Assembly (NCBI GenBank): GCA_002695065.1
Contig: NZNW01000039.1
Span: 1 to 47,599, forward strand
Length of the DNA: 47,599 nucleotides
Origin: Salinicola sp.
GTDB taxonomy: Bacteria; Pseudomonadota; Gammaproteobacteria; Pseudomonadales; Halomonadaceae
Direction: 5' to 3'
Shown here: piece by piece, positions 1-8,086 of the stretch
Layout: each line of letters starts with the position of its first letter
Numbering within the stretch: position 1 is the stretch's first letter
Made by a program: the position numbers and the translations under genes
The notes under the pieces: generated by a model
Databases searched by the model: none
The model's input: the letters and a program-made list of their open reading frames with translations, nothing else
Told to the model about the DNA's origin: nothing

Positions 1-1
1 G

Positions 2-88
2 CCTGATTGCTTCGCGAGCGCCGCTGACGAAGCTCTCGTGATGGGCCAGACTGTCCCTTTCGATCGACGACGCTTGTGGAGGGAGTGA
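2..88 (+). CDS. C-terminal end of an unidentified gene (partial)
   Basis: An open frame enters from the left edge and closes at TGA 86-88, which overlaps the ATG (88-90) of the sulfurtransferase gene by one base (TGATG). That arrangement is typical of translationally coupled genes and recurs several times in this window. Only 28 residues are visible, ending in DRRRLWRE, which I do not recognise. The call rests on the coupling and on the lack of stops, so it could be chance open sequence. Confidence 0.4.
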   Translation, partial: PDCFASAADEALVMGQTVPFDRRRLWRE

Positions 89-903
89 TGAACGCATCCG
101 TGCTGGTGACGGTGGAGGAGTTGCAGCGCAGTCTCGTCGGCGATCGCCCGCCGCTGGTGTTCGATTGTCGCGTGTTCCGGAATGAGGAGCAGGCCTCCTC
201 CCGCCGCTATCTTCCCGAGAGCCTCTCTCTGGATCTCGAACGGGACCTTTCTGCGCCGCCGGGCGAGGGTGGCCGCCATCCACTGCCGTCACACGATGAT
301 TTCACCGCCACGCTCCAAGCCAAGGGTGTCACTCGCGAACGACCGATCGTGGTTTACGACGATAACGGGGGGCAGCTGGCGGCGGCGCGGGCCTGGTGGA
401 TGATTGCCCACTGGGCGGGCCATCCCGACGTTCGCGTTCTGGACGGGGGCATGACCGCATGGGCGCTGGCGGCAGGGGAGCTCGTGGAGATGACGGCCGA
501 GCCTCGGGAACGGAGCCAGTGGCTTCCCGCGTTCGACGATGAAGCGCTGGTGTCGGCGAGCGCGCTTCTGGCGCGGGGCGGGCAACTGGTGGACGCCCGA
601 GCCTTGCCCCGTTTTCGCGGTGTCGAAGAACCTCTCGATCCCGTCGCGGGTCATATCCCGGGGGCGAAATGTCGACCCTGTAGCGAGAATCTCGATGCGA
701 CCGGCCATTTCAAATCACCACGGCGGCTGGCGGAGGAGTTGCCTCGGGCCGACAGCGTGACGGTCTATTGCGGCTCCGGCGTGACTGCCTGCCACAACAT
801 CCTCGCCTATGCCGTTGCCCGCCTGCCATTGCCGCGACTCTACGCGGGCTCCTGGAGCGAGTGGATTCGCGACCCCGCCAGGCCGGTCGCGACCGGCGAC
901 TAG
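88..903 (+). CDS. sseA: Sulfurtransferase, 3-mercaptopyruvate/thiosulfate type (tandem rhodanese)
   Basis: The 271-residue protein has two rhodanese domains. The N-terminal half (about 5-135) lacks a catalytic Cys. The C-terminal half carries the active-site loop CGSGVTA with the persulfide Cys near residue 228. That loop is the form found in SseA-like 3-mercaptopyruvate sulfurtransferases rather than in RhdA-type thiosulfate:cyanide enzymes. The enzyme moves sulfane sulfur to thiophilic acceptors in the cytoplasm. I chose ATG 88 over the in-frame GTG 76 because GGAGGGAG (78-85) then lies just upstream as the ribosome site. The gene appears coupled to an upstream gene cut by the window edge. 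Substrate preference is inferred from the loop only. Confidence 0.85.
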   Translation: MNASVLVTVEELQRSLVGDRPPLVFDCRVFRNEEQASSRRYLPESLSLDLERDLSAPPGEGGRHPLPSHDDFTATLQAKGVTRERPIVVYDDNGGQLAAARAWWMIAHWAGHPDVRVLDGGMTAWALAAGELVEMTAEPRERSQWLPAFDDEALVSASALLARGGQLVDARALPRFRGVEEPLDPVAGHIPGAKCRPCSENLDATGHFKSPRRLAEELPRADSVTVYCGSGVTACHNILAYAVARLPLPRLYAGSWSEWIRDPARPVATGD

Positions 904-961
904 GCCCGCCTCCGCCCGGGCGCCGGGAGAGCGCTGCGGCCGTAAGCTCGAAGCGGGAACC

Positions 962-993
962 AAAAACCGCCCCAGGCACTTGCTTGGGGCGGT
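962..993 (-). terminator. Rho-independent terminator of etfQO, shared by convergent transcripts
   Basis: Arms ACCGCCCCA (966-974) and TGGGGCGGT (985-993) form a 9-bp GC-rich stem. Read on the minus strand the stem is followed by TTTTTG, so it is a good terminator for etfQO. On the plus strand the following tract is weak, so it may only partly stop the sulfurtransferase transcript. Confidence 0.8.
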
Positions 994-1007
994 CTGCTTT
1001 ATGCTGC

Positions 1008-1084
1008 CTTCGAGCTTCGAGCTTCGAGCTTCGAGCTTCGAGCTTCGAGCTTCGAGCTTCGAGCTTCGAGCTTCGAGCTTCGGG
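1008..1084. repeat. Heptanucleotide tandem repeat, (CTTCGAG) x10 plus a degenerate 11th copy
   Basis: Ten perfect CTTCGAG copies run from 1008 to 1077, followed by CTTCGGG (1078-1084). The array lies between the etfQO stop codon (TTA 1086-1088 on the plus strand) and its terminator stem, so it forms part of the etfQO mRNA 3' untranslated region. Perfect identity of ten short units suggests recent slippage expansion. Confidence 0.97.
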
Positions 1085-1085
1085 T

Positions 1086-2783
1086 TTACATATTGGGGTA
1101 GTTGGGGCCGCCACCGCCTTCCGGTGCCACCCAGGTGATGTTCTGGGACGGATCCTTGATATCGCAGGTCTTGCAGTGGATGCAGTTCTGGAAATTGATC
1201 CGGAACTGCGGCTCACCCGCTTCCTCGACCACCTCGTAGACGCCAACCGGGCAGTAGCGCTGGGCTGGCTCGGCATATTCCGGCAGGTTCTTCTCGATCG
1301 GAATGTCGGGATCGGTCAGCTTCAGATGACAGGGCTGGTTCTCGTCGTGATTGGTATTCGACAGGAACACCGATGACGGCTTGTCGAACGACAGCTTGCC
1401 GTCGGGCTTGGGATAGTCGATCGGCGACGACTCCGGCGCGGTCTGCAGGCGATGGTCCGGGGTGGTGTCGTGCTGCGTCGGCAGCTTGCCGCCCAGCAGC
1501 TGATCGACGAAATTGAAAGCGCCGCCGCCCACGGTACCGAACCTGTGAATGGCCGGGCCAAAGCTGCGGCTGGCATCGAGCTCCCGCCACGCCCAGCTCG
1601 ACTCCCAGGCCGAGGTGAACTCAGTGAGCTCCTTGCCGCCCTCGTCGCCGGCGGCGATGGCGGCGAAGACGGTCTCGGCCGCGATCAGCCCCGACTTCAT
1701 CGCGGTATGAATACCCTTGATCTTGGCGAAGTTGAGCGTGCCGGCATCGCAGCCCAGCAGCAGGGCGCCGGGCATCGTCATCCTGGGCAGGCAGTTGGCG
1801 CCACCCTTGGTGATCGCGCGGGCGCCGTAGGCCACGCGCTTTCCGCCTTCCAGATGACGCTTCAGCAGTGGATGGTGCTTCATGCGCTGGAATTCGTCGA
1901 AGGGCGAGAGATAAGGATTGCGGTAGGCCAGGTCGACGATCAGTCCTACCATCACCTGCTGGTCATCACCGTGATAGAGAAACCAGCCGCCGTGGCTGTC
2001 GCCACCGAGCGGCCAGCCGGAGCCGTGCAGCACCAGGCCGGGCTCATGCTGCTCGGCGGGCACGTCCCACAGCTCCTTGAAGCCGATGGCGTAGTGCTGG
2101 GGGTCGCGGTTCGCATCGAGCTCGAAGCGCGCGATCAACTGCTTGCCGATATGGCCGCGGGCCCCTTCGCAGAACAGCGTGTACTTGGCGCGAAGTTCCA
2201 TGCCGGGCATGTAATTGGCGGTTTCGCTGCCGTCGGCGGCAACTCCCATGTCGCCGGTGATGATGCCGCGTACGATGCCATCCTCGTCGACGATGGGCTC
2301 CTGCGCGGCGAAGCCGGGGAAGATCTCGACGCCCAGCCCCTCGGCCTGCTCGGCCAGCCAGCGACAGAGGTTGCCGGCACTGATGACGTAGTTTTGTGTG
2401 CCTTGGTTTCTTGTGGCATCGTTCTGCGTGGCCTGGCTGTCGCTGCCTTGGCCCGTGTTGTGCATCGATTTCGGCACCAGGGCGTTGGGCAGTTTCTGCG
2501 CCTTGTCGGCGTCTTTCAGCAGGTAGAGTTCATCGCGCAGCACGGGCGTGTTCAGCGGCGCGCCGCGCTCGGCCCAGTCGGGAAACAGCTCCGCCAGGGC
2601 TCGCGGTTCGAACACCGCGCCGGAGAGAATGTGCGCGCCGACCTCCGACCCCTTTTCGACCACGCAGACCGATAACTCCCGTCCGGCGTCGCTCGCTTGC
2701 TGCATCAGACGACACGCCGCCGACAGCCCGCTGGGGCCTGCACCGACGATCACTACGTCGAAATCCATGGATTCACGTTCCAA
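1086..2783 (-). CDS. etfQO: Electron transfer flavoprotein-ubiquinone oxidoreductase
   Basis: The 565-residue inner-membrane-associated enzyme moves electrons from reduced ETF through FAD and a [4Fe-4S] cluster to ubiquinone. The N-terminal dinucleotide motif GAGPSGLSAA (14-23) binds FAD. The C-terminal cluster has C511, C534, C537 and C540 in the ferredoxin-like CIHCKTC region. The start is TTG (2783), with AGGAG seven bases upstream; the resulting MERESM N-terminus resembles what I recall of Pseudomonas homologs. ATG 2768 is the alternative. Residues about 109-131 form an unusual low-complexity insert with three degenerate pentapeptide repeats. The gene is divergent from etfB-etfA, so the partner genes share one intergenic control region. 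Confidence 0.95.
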   Translation of the reverse strand: MERESMDFDVVIVGAGPSGLSAACRLMQQASDAGRELSVCVVEKGSEVGAHILSGAVFEPRALAELFPDWAERGAPLNTPVLRDELYLLKDADKAQKLPNALVPKSMHNTGQGSDSQATQNDATRNQGTQNYVISAGNLCRWLAEQAEGLGVEIFPGFAAQEPIVDEDGIVRGIITGDMGVAADGSETANYMPGMELRAKYTLFCEGARGHIGKQLIARFELDANRDPQHYAIGFKELWDVPAEQHEPGLVLHGSGWPLGGDSHGGWFLYHGDDQQVMVGLIVDLAYRNPYLSPFDEFQRMKHHPLLKRHLEGGKRVAYGARAITKGGANCLPRMTMPGALLLGCDAGTLNFAKIKGIHTAMKSGLIAAETVFAAIAAGDEGGKELTEFTSAWESSWAWRELDASRSFGPAIHRFGTVGGGAFNFVDQLLGGKLPTQHDTTPDHRLQTAPESSPIDYPKPDGKLSFDKPSSVFLSNTNHDENQPCHLKLTDPDIPIEKNLPEYAEPAQRYCPVGVYEVVEEAGEPQFRINFQNCIHCKTCDIKDPSQNITWVAPEGGGGPNYPNM

Positions 2784-2863
2784 ACCCGATCTCCTCGCTT
2801 GCTGGCAGGGCCTATGTCACGATGCCTGCCCGGTCCGTTCGTCGACGGCGATGGACCGTCGTT

Positions 2864-2882
2864 TGTTATAGCCTAACGTTAG
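2864..2882. promoter_or_regulatory. Candidate promoter and palindromic operator between etfQO and etfBA
   Basis: An extended -10-like TGTTATAGC (2864-2872) directly abuts the perfect 10-bp palindrome CTAACGTTAG (2873-2882). On the minus strand the same bases give TATAAC, a possible -10 for etfQO. A short perfect palindrome at the start of transcription in a divergent region suits a TetR-like repressor site, but no regulator gene lies nearby. The rest of the 390-base gap shows only a second weak -10 candidate (TATTAT 2959-2964). Confidence 0.4.
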
Positions 2883-3173
2883 CCAGATGATTGCCGTTAT
2901 GCCAACCGGCGCTGGTCTTATGCGAAGGTGCTGCTTCGGCACGATGCCGTCGATGCGCTATTATCGCATTTTCGCCCATCGCTGTCCCCGTGATGCACCA
3001 TCCTGGGGCGCGGTGGGTGTCGAGTTGACCCCGGCCGGCGTCGGCGTGATTCTGTCTCCGCCGACGTTTTTGTTACCGGGCATCGAGCCATGATCGGGGG
3101 CCGCAGAGGCGCCAATCGTCGATATCGGCCGATGCCTGCCGGGTCGGTCTGCCAACAGCCAGCGAGGACACCC

Positions 3174-3935
3174 ATGAAAGTACTCGTCGCGGTCAAACGC
3201 GTCATCGACTACAACGTCAAGATCCGGGTCAAGCCGGACCACTCCGATGTCGACCTGACCAACGTCAAGATGGCCATGAACCCGTTCTGCGAGATCGCGG
3301 TGGAAGAGGCCGTTCGGCTCAAGGAGAAGGGGATTGCCACCGAAATCGTCGCCGTCACGGTCGGTCCCAAGGCCTCGCAGGAACAGCTGCGAACGGCATT
3401 GGCGCTGGGCGCGGATCGTGCCATCCACGTCGAGACCGACGAGCGCGTCGAGTCGCTGGCGGTCGCCAAGCTGCTCAAGGGCGTCGTCGACGAGGAGCAG
3501 CCCGACCTAGTGATCCTCGGCAAGCAGGCCATCGATACCGACAACAACCAGACCGGCCAGATGCTGGCGGCGCTGAGCGGCATGGGCCAGGGTACCTTCG
3601 CCTCCGAAGTGGCCTTCGGCGACGGTGTCGAGGAGGGCGAGATTCGCGTCACCCGCGAGATCGACGGCGGCCTGCAGACCGTCGCGCTCAAGCTGCCGGC
3701 CGTGGTCACCACCGACCTGCGCCTGAACGAGCCGCGCTACGCCAAGCTGCCGGACATCATGAAGGCCAAGAAGAAGCCGCTCGATACCAGGACGCCGGAG
3801 GCGCTCGGCGTGACCGTTGCCAGCGGATTGTCGCTGCTCAAGGTCGAGACGCCGGCCGAGCGCAAGGGCGGTATCAAGGTGGGCTCCGTGGATGAGCTGA
3901 TCGACAAACTCAAGAACGAAGCCAAAGTGCTTTGA
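3174..3935 (+). CDS. etfB: Electron transfer flavoprotein subunit beta
   Basis: The 253-residue protein is the AMP-binding beta subunit of the soluble ETF heterodimer, which takes electrons from acyl-CoA and other flavin dehydrogenases. It begins [18 protein letters not shown] and contains the ETF-beta signature region (about 40-70, [10 protein letters not shown]), at the usual family length of about 250. ATG 3174 follows GAGG (3164-3167); an in-frame upstream extension from 3090 has no family similarity. It is the first gene of an etfB-etfA operon, with a 14-base gap to etfA that holds the AAGGAG ribosome site. Confidence 0.96.
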   Translation: MKVLVAVKRVIDYNVKIRVKPDHSDVDLTNVKMAMNPFCEIAVEEAVRLKEKGIATEIVAVTVGPKASQEQLRTALALGADRAIHVETDERVESLAVAKLLKGVVDEEQPDLVILGKQAIDTDNNQTGQMLAALSGMGQGTFASEVAFGDGVEEGEIRVTREIDGGLQTVALKLPAVVTTDLRLNEPRYAKLPDIMKAKKKPLDTRTPEALGVTVASGLSLLKVETPAERKGGIKVGSVDELIDKLKNEAKVL

Positions 3936-3949
3936 AAGGAGCGGATGGG

Positions 3950-4876
3950 ATGAGCATTCTGGTTCTCGCCGAATACCATGACGGACAGCTCGCTGCCGGT
4001 ACCGCCCACGTCGTAGGCGCAGCCCAGGCCATCGGCGGCGATATCGATATCCTGGTCGCGGGCGACAATGTCGCCGGCGTTGCCGAAGCGGCCGCCAGGC
4101 TCGACGGCGTCTCGCGCGTCCGCGTGGCCGACGCCCCGGTATACGCCCACCAACTGGCCGAGCCACTGGCGGATCTGCTGGCCCAGCTCGCCGACGACTA
4201 CAGCCACGTGCTGGCCGCGGCCTCCACGGATGGCAAGAACGTGTTGCCACGCGTCGCCGCGCTCAAGGACGTCTCCCAGATCTCCGAGATTCTGAGCGTC
4301 GAGAGTGCCGATACCTTCAAGCGGCCGATCTATGCCGGCAACGCCATTGCCACGGTGCAATCCAGCGATCCGCTCAAGGTCATCACGGTGCGCACCACGG
4401 CGTTCGAGCCGGTGGCCGACGGCGGCGCCGCATCCGTCGAAGCCCTGGATATCGTGGCCTCCAGCACGCTGTCGCGTTTCATCGGCGAGGAGCTGGCCCA
4501 GAACGAACGTCCGGAGCTGGGGGGCGCGCGCGTCGTCATTTCCGGCGGTCGCGGGATGGGCAATGGCGACAACTTCAAGCTTCTCGACGGCATCGCCGAC
4601 AAGCTGGGTGCGGCGATTGGTGCCTCCCGCGCCGCCGTCGACGCCGGCTTCGTGCCCAACGACATGCAGGTCGGACAGACCGGCAAGATCGTTGCCCCCG
4701 ATCTCTATATCGCCGTGGGGATCAGCGGCGCGATCCAGCATCTGGCCGGGATGAAGGACTCCAAGGTGATCGTGGCGATCAACAAGGACGACGAGGCGCC
4801 GATCTTCCAGGTGGCGGACTATGGCCTGGTGGGCGACCTGTTCGAGATCCTGCCCGAGCTGGAGCAGAAGCTGTAG
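3950..4876 (+). CDS. etfA: Electron transfer flavoprotein subunit alpha
   Basis: The 308-residue protein is the FAD-binding alpha subunit of ETF. The C-terminal FAD domain is evident: [11 protein letters not shown] near 200, then [20 protein letters not shown] and [17 protein letters not shown], ending in ELEQKL. ATG 3950 is chosen because AAGGAG (3936-3941) lies eight bases upstream. It acts with EtfB and delivers electrons to EtfQO, encoded divergently. The final 28 or so codons, including the TAG stop, are repeated twice more downstream in the same frame (4877-5050), which is highly unusual. Confidence 0.96.
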   Translation: MSILVLAEYHDGQLAAGTAHVVGAAQAIGGDIDILVAGDNVAGVAEAAARLDGVSRVRVADAPVYAHQLAEPLADLLAQLADDYSHVLAAASTDGKNVLPRVAALKDVSQISEILSVESADTFKRPIYAGNAIATVQSSDPLKVITVRTTAFEPVADGGAASVEALDIVASSTLSRFIGEELAQNERPELGGARVVISGGRGMGNGDNFKLLDGIADKLGAAIGASRAAVDAGFVPNDMQVGQTGKIVAPDLYIAVGISGAIQHLAGMKDSKVIVAINKDDEAPIFQVADYGLVGDLFEILPELEQKL

Positions 4877-5050
4877 AAAATCGGGATTTTCCAGGTGGCA
4901 CTCTCGAGGGTTCCCGTCCTGGCCGGTGACCTGTTCGAGATCCTGCCCGAGCTGGAACAGAAGCTGTAGAAAACCGGGATTTTCCAGGTGGCGCTCTCGC
5001 AGGTTTCCGGCCTGGTGGGCGACCTGTTCGAGCTGGAACAGAAGCTGTAG
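4801..5050 (+). repeat. In-frame tandem duplications of the etfA 3' end, each closed by TAG
   Basis: The etfA tail (4801-4876) is followed by 4877-4969 (93 bases) and 4970-5050 (81 bases). Each copy carries the GATTTTCCAGGTGGC-like start, GACCTGTTCGAG and a GAGCTGGAACAGAAGCTG-type end, and finishes in TAG in the etfA frame. The third copy differs in length by a clean 12-base loss between two GAG codons. Both extra units are open between amber codons: 30 and 26 codons, reading K(I/T)GIFQVALS to LEQKL. Confidence 0.95.
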
Positions 5051-5081
5051 TCCCGTCGCCGTGGAACCGCGGTGGTGAAGA

Positions 5082-5110
5082 AGCCGATGCCCGATGGCAT
5101 CGGCTTTTTC
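5082..5110 (+). terminator. Rho-independent terminator of etfBA
   Basis: Stem AGCCGATGCC (5082-5091) and GGCATCGGCT (5096-5105) with a CGAT loop is followed by a T tract (5105-5109). It lies after the etfA tail repeats, so all three copies are transcribed. This is a clear canonical terminator. Confidence 0.9.
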
Positions 5111-5194
5111 GTGTCCGGGGATCGGGCGCCGTGTTCAGGAAGCCTTGCCTCAGCGCCAGTGAAGGGCGTCGCTGAGAGGGTGGCGGCGTGCATG

Positions 5195-5227
5195 CGGATT
5201 GATAATTGTTCTTGTTTGTATTAGCGT
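5195..5227 (+). promoter_or_regulatory. Fur-box-like element and promoter of the TonB operon
   Basis: The AT-rich island contains GATAATTGTTCTTGTTTGT (5201-5219). By eye, two overlapping registers match the 19-bp Fur consensus at about 10-11 positions. TTGATA (5199-5204) and TAGCGT (5222-5227) are 17 bases apart and could be -35 and -10, so Fur would cover the promoter. Iron control is a well-known theme for TonB-type operons; the site itself is a candidate. Nothing else is seen in 5110-5300. Confidence 0.5.
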
Positions 5228-5314
5228 GTCGCGTCGAATTCAACGTCGTCATCCCGCCGACCCGGCGGCGCTCTTCACCGCCTCGTCGTTAAGGCTCATC
5301 CGCAAGGAGATAGC

Positions 5315-6151
5315 GTGGTGCTTCATTTCCCGCGAAGAACGAGTGGGTATGTATCGGCCCTTTGCCTCGCAGCCATCGGCGTGAGCGCGCCCAGCACGAT
5401 ACTTGCCCAGGATTCGCTCAGTCAGGCCAGTATCCAGGCGCAGCAGACCCAGGCCGAGCTCCAGCAGCGCATCGACGCGGCCGATGACGCCACGCGCGAG
5501 GCGCTGGAGCGCTTGCGGCAGGCCGGCCAGCAGGCCGATCGGCTGGAGAGCTACAACGCCGAACTGGCGCCAATCGTCGACAACCAGGCCAAGCGGATCG
5601 CTTCTGAAAAGCAGGCGCTCACGCAGATTTCCGTGACCCGCGAGGCGCTGCCGGGAGAGATGCGCCAGATGGTCGAACAACTACGGGAGATGATCGAAGC
5701 GGATATGCCATTCCTGCGCGACGAGCGACTGGCGCGCGTCGACGATCTGGAGCAGATGCTTTCCCGCGATGACGCCTCCCAGGCCGACAAGCTGCAGCGT
5801 CTCTTTTCCGCCTGGCGCGCCGAGCTGGCCTATGGGCGCGAGATGGATCAATGGAGCGGGCCGCTCGAGGGCGCACAGTCCGATGCCGCCAGTCAGGGTA
5901 GCCAGATGGCGAGGGAAGTCGATTACTTGCGCGTCGGCCGCACCGGCTGGTACTACGTCACCCCGGACGATCGCGCCGGCGGTGTCTGGAGCGTCGCCGA
6001 CGGCGAGTGGGAAGCGCTGAGCGGCGATCAGATCGGCGAGGTTCGCCGTGGTATTCGCATCGCTCAGGACCAGAGCGCGCCGGCCCTGTTGCATCTGCCG
6101 GCGTCGCTGGTGGTCGGCGCGGGGCGGTCAGCGACGGAGGGCCGGTCATGA
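5315..6151 (+). CDS. DUF3450 periplasmic protein of the TonB system
   Basis: The 278-residue protein has an N-terminal signal peptide (cleavage near residues 31-32, after ILAQ/DS), a long coiled-coil rich in Gln/Glu/Arg (about 35-110) and a C-terminal globular part with WYYVTPDDRAGGVWSV. This is the DUF3450 family, found as the first gene of TonB2/TtpC-type clusters. Its likely role is to assist the ExbB-ExbD-TonB complex in the periplasm; no enzymatic motif is visible. GTG 5315 (or GTG 5318) follows AAGGAG (5304-5309). Its stop overlaps the next start (ATGA 6148-6151), so it heads a tightly coupled operon. Confidence 0.85.
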   Translation: MVLHFPRRTSGYVSALCLAAIGVSAPSTILAQDSLSQASIQAQQTQAELQQRIDAADDATREALERLRQAGQQADRLESYNAELAPIVDNQAKRIASEKQALTQISVTREALPGEMRQMVEQLREMIEADMPFLRDERLARVDDLEQMLSRDDASQADKLQRLFSAWRAELAYGREMDQWSGPLEGAQSDAASQGSQMAREVDYLRVGRTGWYYVTPDDRAGGVWSVADGEWEALSGDQIGEVRRGIRIAQDQSAPALLHLPASLVVGAGRSATEGRS

Positions 6152-7569
6152 GCCGTCATTCATGGTGGTTGGCGCTGCCCATCGCGGCGATCACGCTGTT
6201 GCCCGGCAGCGTCAGTGCGCAATCCAGCGCCACGCCAGGCGACGATGCGACGAGTGGCTCTGCGGCGTCGATGCAGCAGGTACTCGACAGGTTCCGTGCC
6301 GACAGCCAAGCCGCCGAGCAGCGTGACAACCAGCGGCTGGAAGCGCTGCTGGACGACCGTCAGGCGCTGCAACAGGCAGTGACCGATGCCGAGCAGCGGC
6401 TGCAGCAGGCGCAGGCCCGACGCGACGAGCTGGAAGCGCGCCGGTCCGACCAGCAGCAGCAGTTGGTCGATCTACACCAGCAGCGCACGCAGGAGGCCGG
6501 CGATATCGGCGATGTCTCCGGCATCGTCAAGCAACAGGCCAGCGAGCTTCGCGACGCCCTCGCCGAGAGCTGGCTGACCGTTGGCGGCGATGCGGCGTTG
6601 CCGCCGCGTCTCGACGATCATGGGCTCGTCGATCTGCAGACTTTCGAACGGGTACGCCAGGACCTGGCGGGGCTGATCGCGGAGAGCGGGCGCGGGGTGC
6701 GTTTCCAGGCACCTGTGGCGGGCCAGGATGGCGACGTGAGCCAGCGTGAAGTCGTGCGTCTGGGCGATACCGTCGCCTTCAGCGATGGCGATCTGCTGCA
6801 GCGCATGGGCGACGACGGGCGCCTCGCCGTATTCGCGGCGACGCCGGGCGACGCCCGGCAGGCGTTGCGGGCGTTCCAGCAGGGCGAGGGCAACCAGATC
6901 GTGATCGATCCCACCGACGGTGACGTGCTCGAGGCGCTATCTCAGCAGCCCACGCTGTGGCAGCGCTTCCAGCAGGGTGGCTACGTTGGCTACGTGATCG
7001 TGGCGCTGGGACTCGTCGGGCTGCTGGTGGCGCTGGTCCAGTACGCCTATCTGCTTCGGGTCAGCGCGAAAATGCGCCGCCAGATGCAGAGCCCGGAGAC
7101 GCTGCATGACGACAACCCGTTGGGCCGGGTGCTGGGGCGCTTCGCCGCGTTGGGCCGCGATCACGCCCCGGAAGCGCTGGAAGCTCGTCTCGACGAGGCC
7201 ATGCTGGCGGAGCAGCCACGCTTGGAGCGGGGGCAGCCGATCGTCAAGCTGATCGCGGCGGTGGCCCCGCTGCTGGGGCTGCTGGGCACGGTCACCGGCA
7301 TGATCGTCACCTTCCAGTCGATCACCGTGTTCGGGACGGGCGATCCGCAACTGATGGCGGGCGGCATCAGCCAGGCGCTGGTGACGACCGTGCTGGGTCT
7401 GATCACCGCCGTGCCCCTGCTGTTCGTCAATACGGCGCTGAACAGCCGCAGCCGCCGCCTGATCGGCCTGCTGGAAGGCCGCGCCAGCGCCGTGCTCGCC
7501 GAGCATCTCGAAGCCGAAACCGCTGCCGTTGCCCACGCGGAGGAGCGCCGTCATGGTGCTCACGCTTGA
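6148..7569 (+). CDS. MotA/TolQ/ExbB proton-channel protein, long form (TtpC-like)
   Basis: The 473-residue protein starts with a signal-like hydrophobic segment (1-26) and a periplasmic coiled-coil region (about 40-140). Three TolQ/ExbB-type membrane segments follow near 278-300, 367-392 (APLLGLLGTVTGMI) and 410-432. The length and N-terminal extension match TtpC of Vibrio TonB2 systems, which is needed alongside a normal ExbB. ATG 6148 overlaps the previous stop and follows GGAGG (6136-6140). Its role is to couple proton flow to TonB; the need for two ExbB-type proteins is family knowledge, not seen here. Confidence 0.88.
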   Translation: MSRHSWWLALPIAAITLLPGSVSAQSSATPGDDATSGSAASMQQVLDRFRADSQAAEQRDNQRLEALLDDRQALQQAVTDAEQRLQQAQARRDELEARRSDQQQQLVDLHQQRTQEAGDIGDVSGIVKQQASELRDALAESWLTVGGDAALPPRLDDHGLVDLQTFERVRQDLAGLIAESGRGVRFQAPVAGQDGDVSQREVVRLGDTVAFSDGDLLQRMGDDGRLAVFAATPGDARQALRAFQQGEGNQIVIDPTDGDVLEALSQQPTLWQRFQQGGYVGYVIVALGLVGLLVALVQYAYLLRVSAKMRRQMQSPETLHDDNPLGRVLGRFAALGRDHAPEALEARLDEAMLAEQPRLERGQPIVKLIAAVAPLLGLLGTVTGMIVTFQSITVFGTGDPQLMAGGISQALVTTVLGLITAVPLLFVNTALNSRSRRLIGLLEGRASAVLAEHLEAETAAVAHAEERRHGAHA

Positions 7570-8086
7570 GCCGATCCGCTGGCTGATCGGCGCTGGCGGT
7601 GAGGTGCTGGTGGTGATCATGCTGGTGGCGATGGCGCTGTTCGCGATGTCGCTGGAACGGCTGTTCTATTGGCGGTTCACCCACCGCCGTGCCCGGCGGG
7701 CGCTGATCGAAGCCTGGATTCGGCGTCGCGATCACTCGAGCTGGAGCGCGTTGACACTGCGCGAGGTGTGGACCCGCGAACTGATTGCCCGGCTGCGTCT
7801 ACCGGTGCCGTGGCTCAAGCTGCTCATCGCGATCTGCCCTTTGCTCGGGTTGCTGGGGACGGTGACCGGGATGATTCAGGTATTCGACAGCCTGGCACTG
7901 ACCGAGAGCAGTCAGGCGCGGGCGATGGCCGACGGCGTTGCCCAGGCCACGTTGCCGACGCTGTGCGGAATGGCGGTCGCCGTGGTCGGTCTGCTGTTCG
8001 TCACTCGTCTGGAACAGATCATTCGGCGCGAGGACCAGCGGCTGCACGACCGCATGGCCCGCGCCGTGGAGGACTCTCATGCGTAG
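7553..8086 (+). CDS. exbB: ExbB proton-channel subunit, short form
   Basis: The 177-residue inner-membrane protein has three predicted membrane helices: about 14-36, 86-110 (CPLLGLLGTVTGMIQVFD) and 132-155. It lacks the long periplasmic domain of the preceding paralog. It should form the pentameric channel with ExbD that energises TonB. ATG 7553 is preferred because GGAGGAG (7539-7545) precedes it, giving a 17-base overlap with the upstream gene. The downstream exbD start lies inside its last codons, so the subunits are translationally linked. Confidence 0.9.
   Translation: MVLTLEPIRWLIGAGGEVLVVIMLVAMALFAMSLERLFYWRFTHRRARRALIEAWIRRRDHSSWSALTLREVWTRELIARLRLPVPWLKLLIAICPLLGLLGTVTGMIQVFDSLALTESSQARAMADGVAQATLPTLCGMAVAVVGLLFVTRLEQIIRREDQRLHDRMARAVEDSHA

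Noticed and set aside
1008-1084. Heptamer array as CRISPR
   Set aside because: Units are 7 bases with no spacers and no cas genes nearby; it is a simple tandem repeat.
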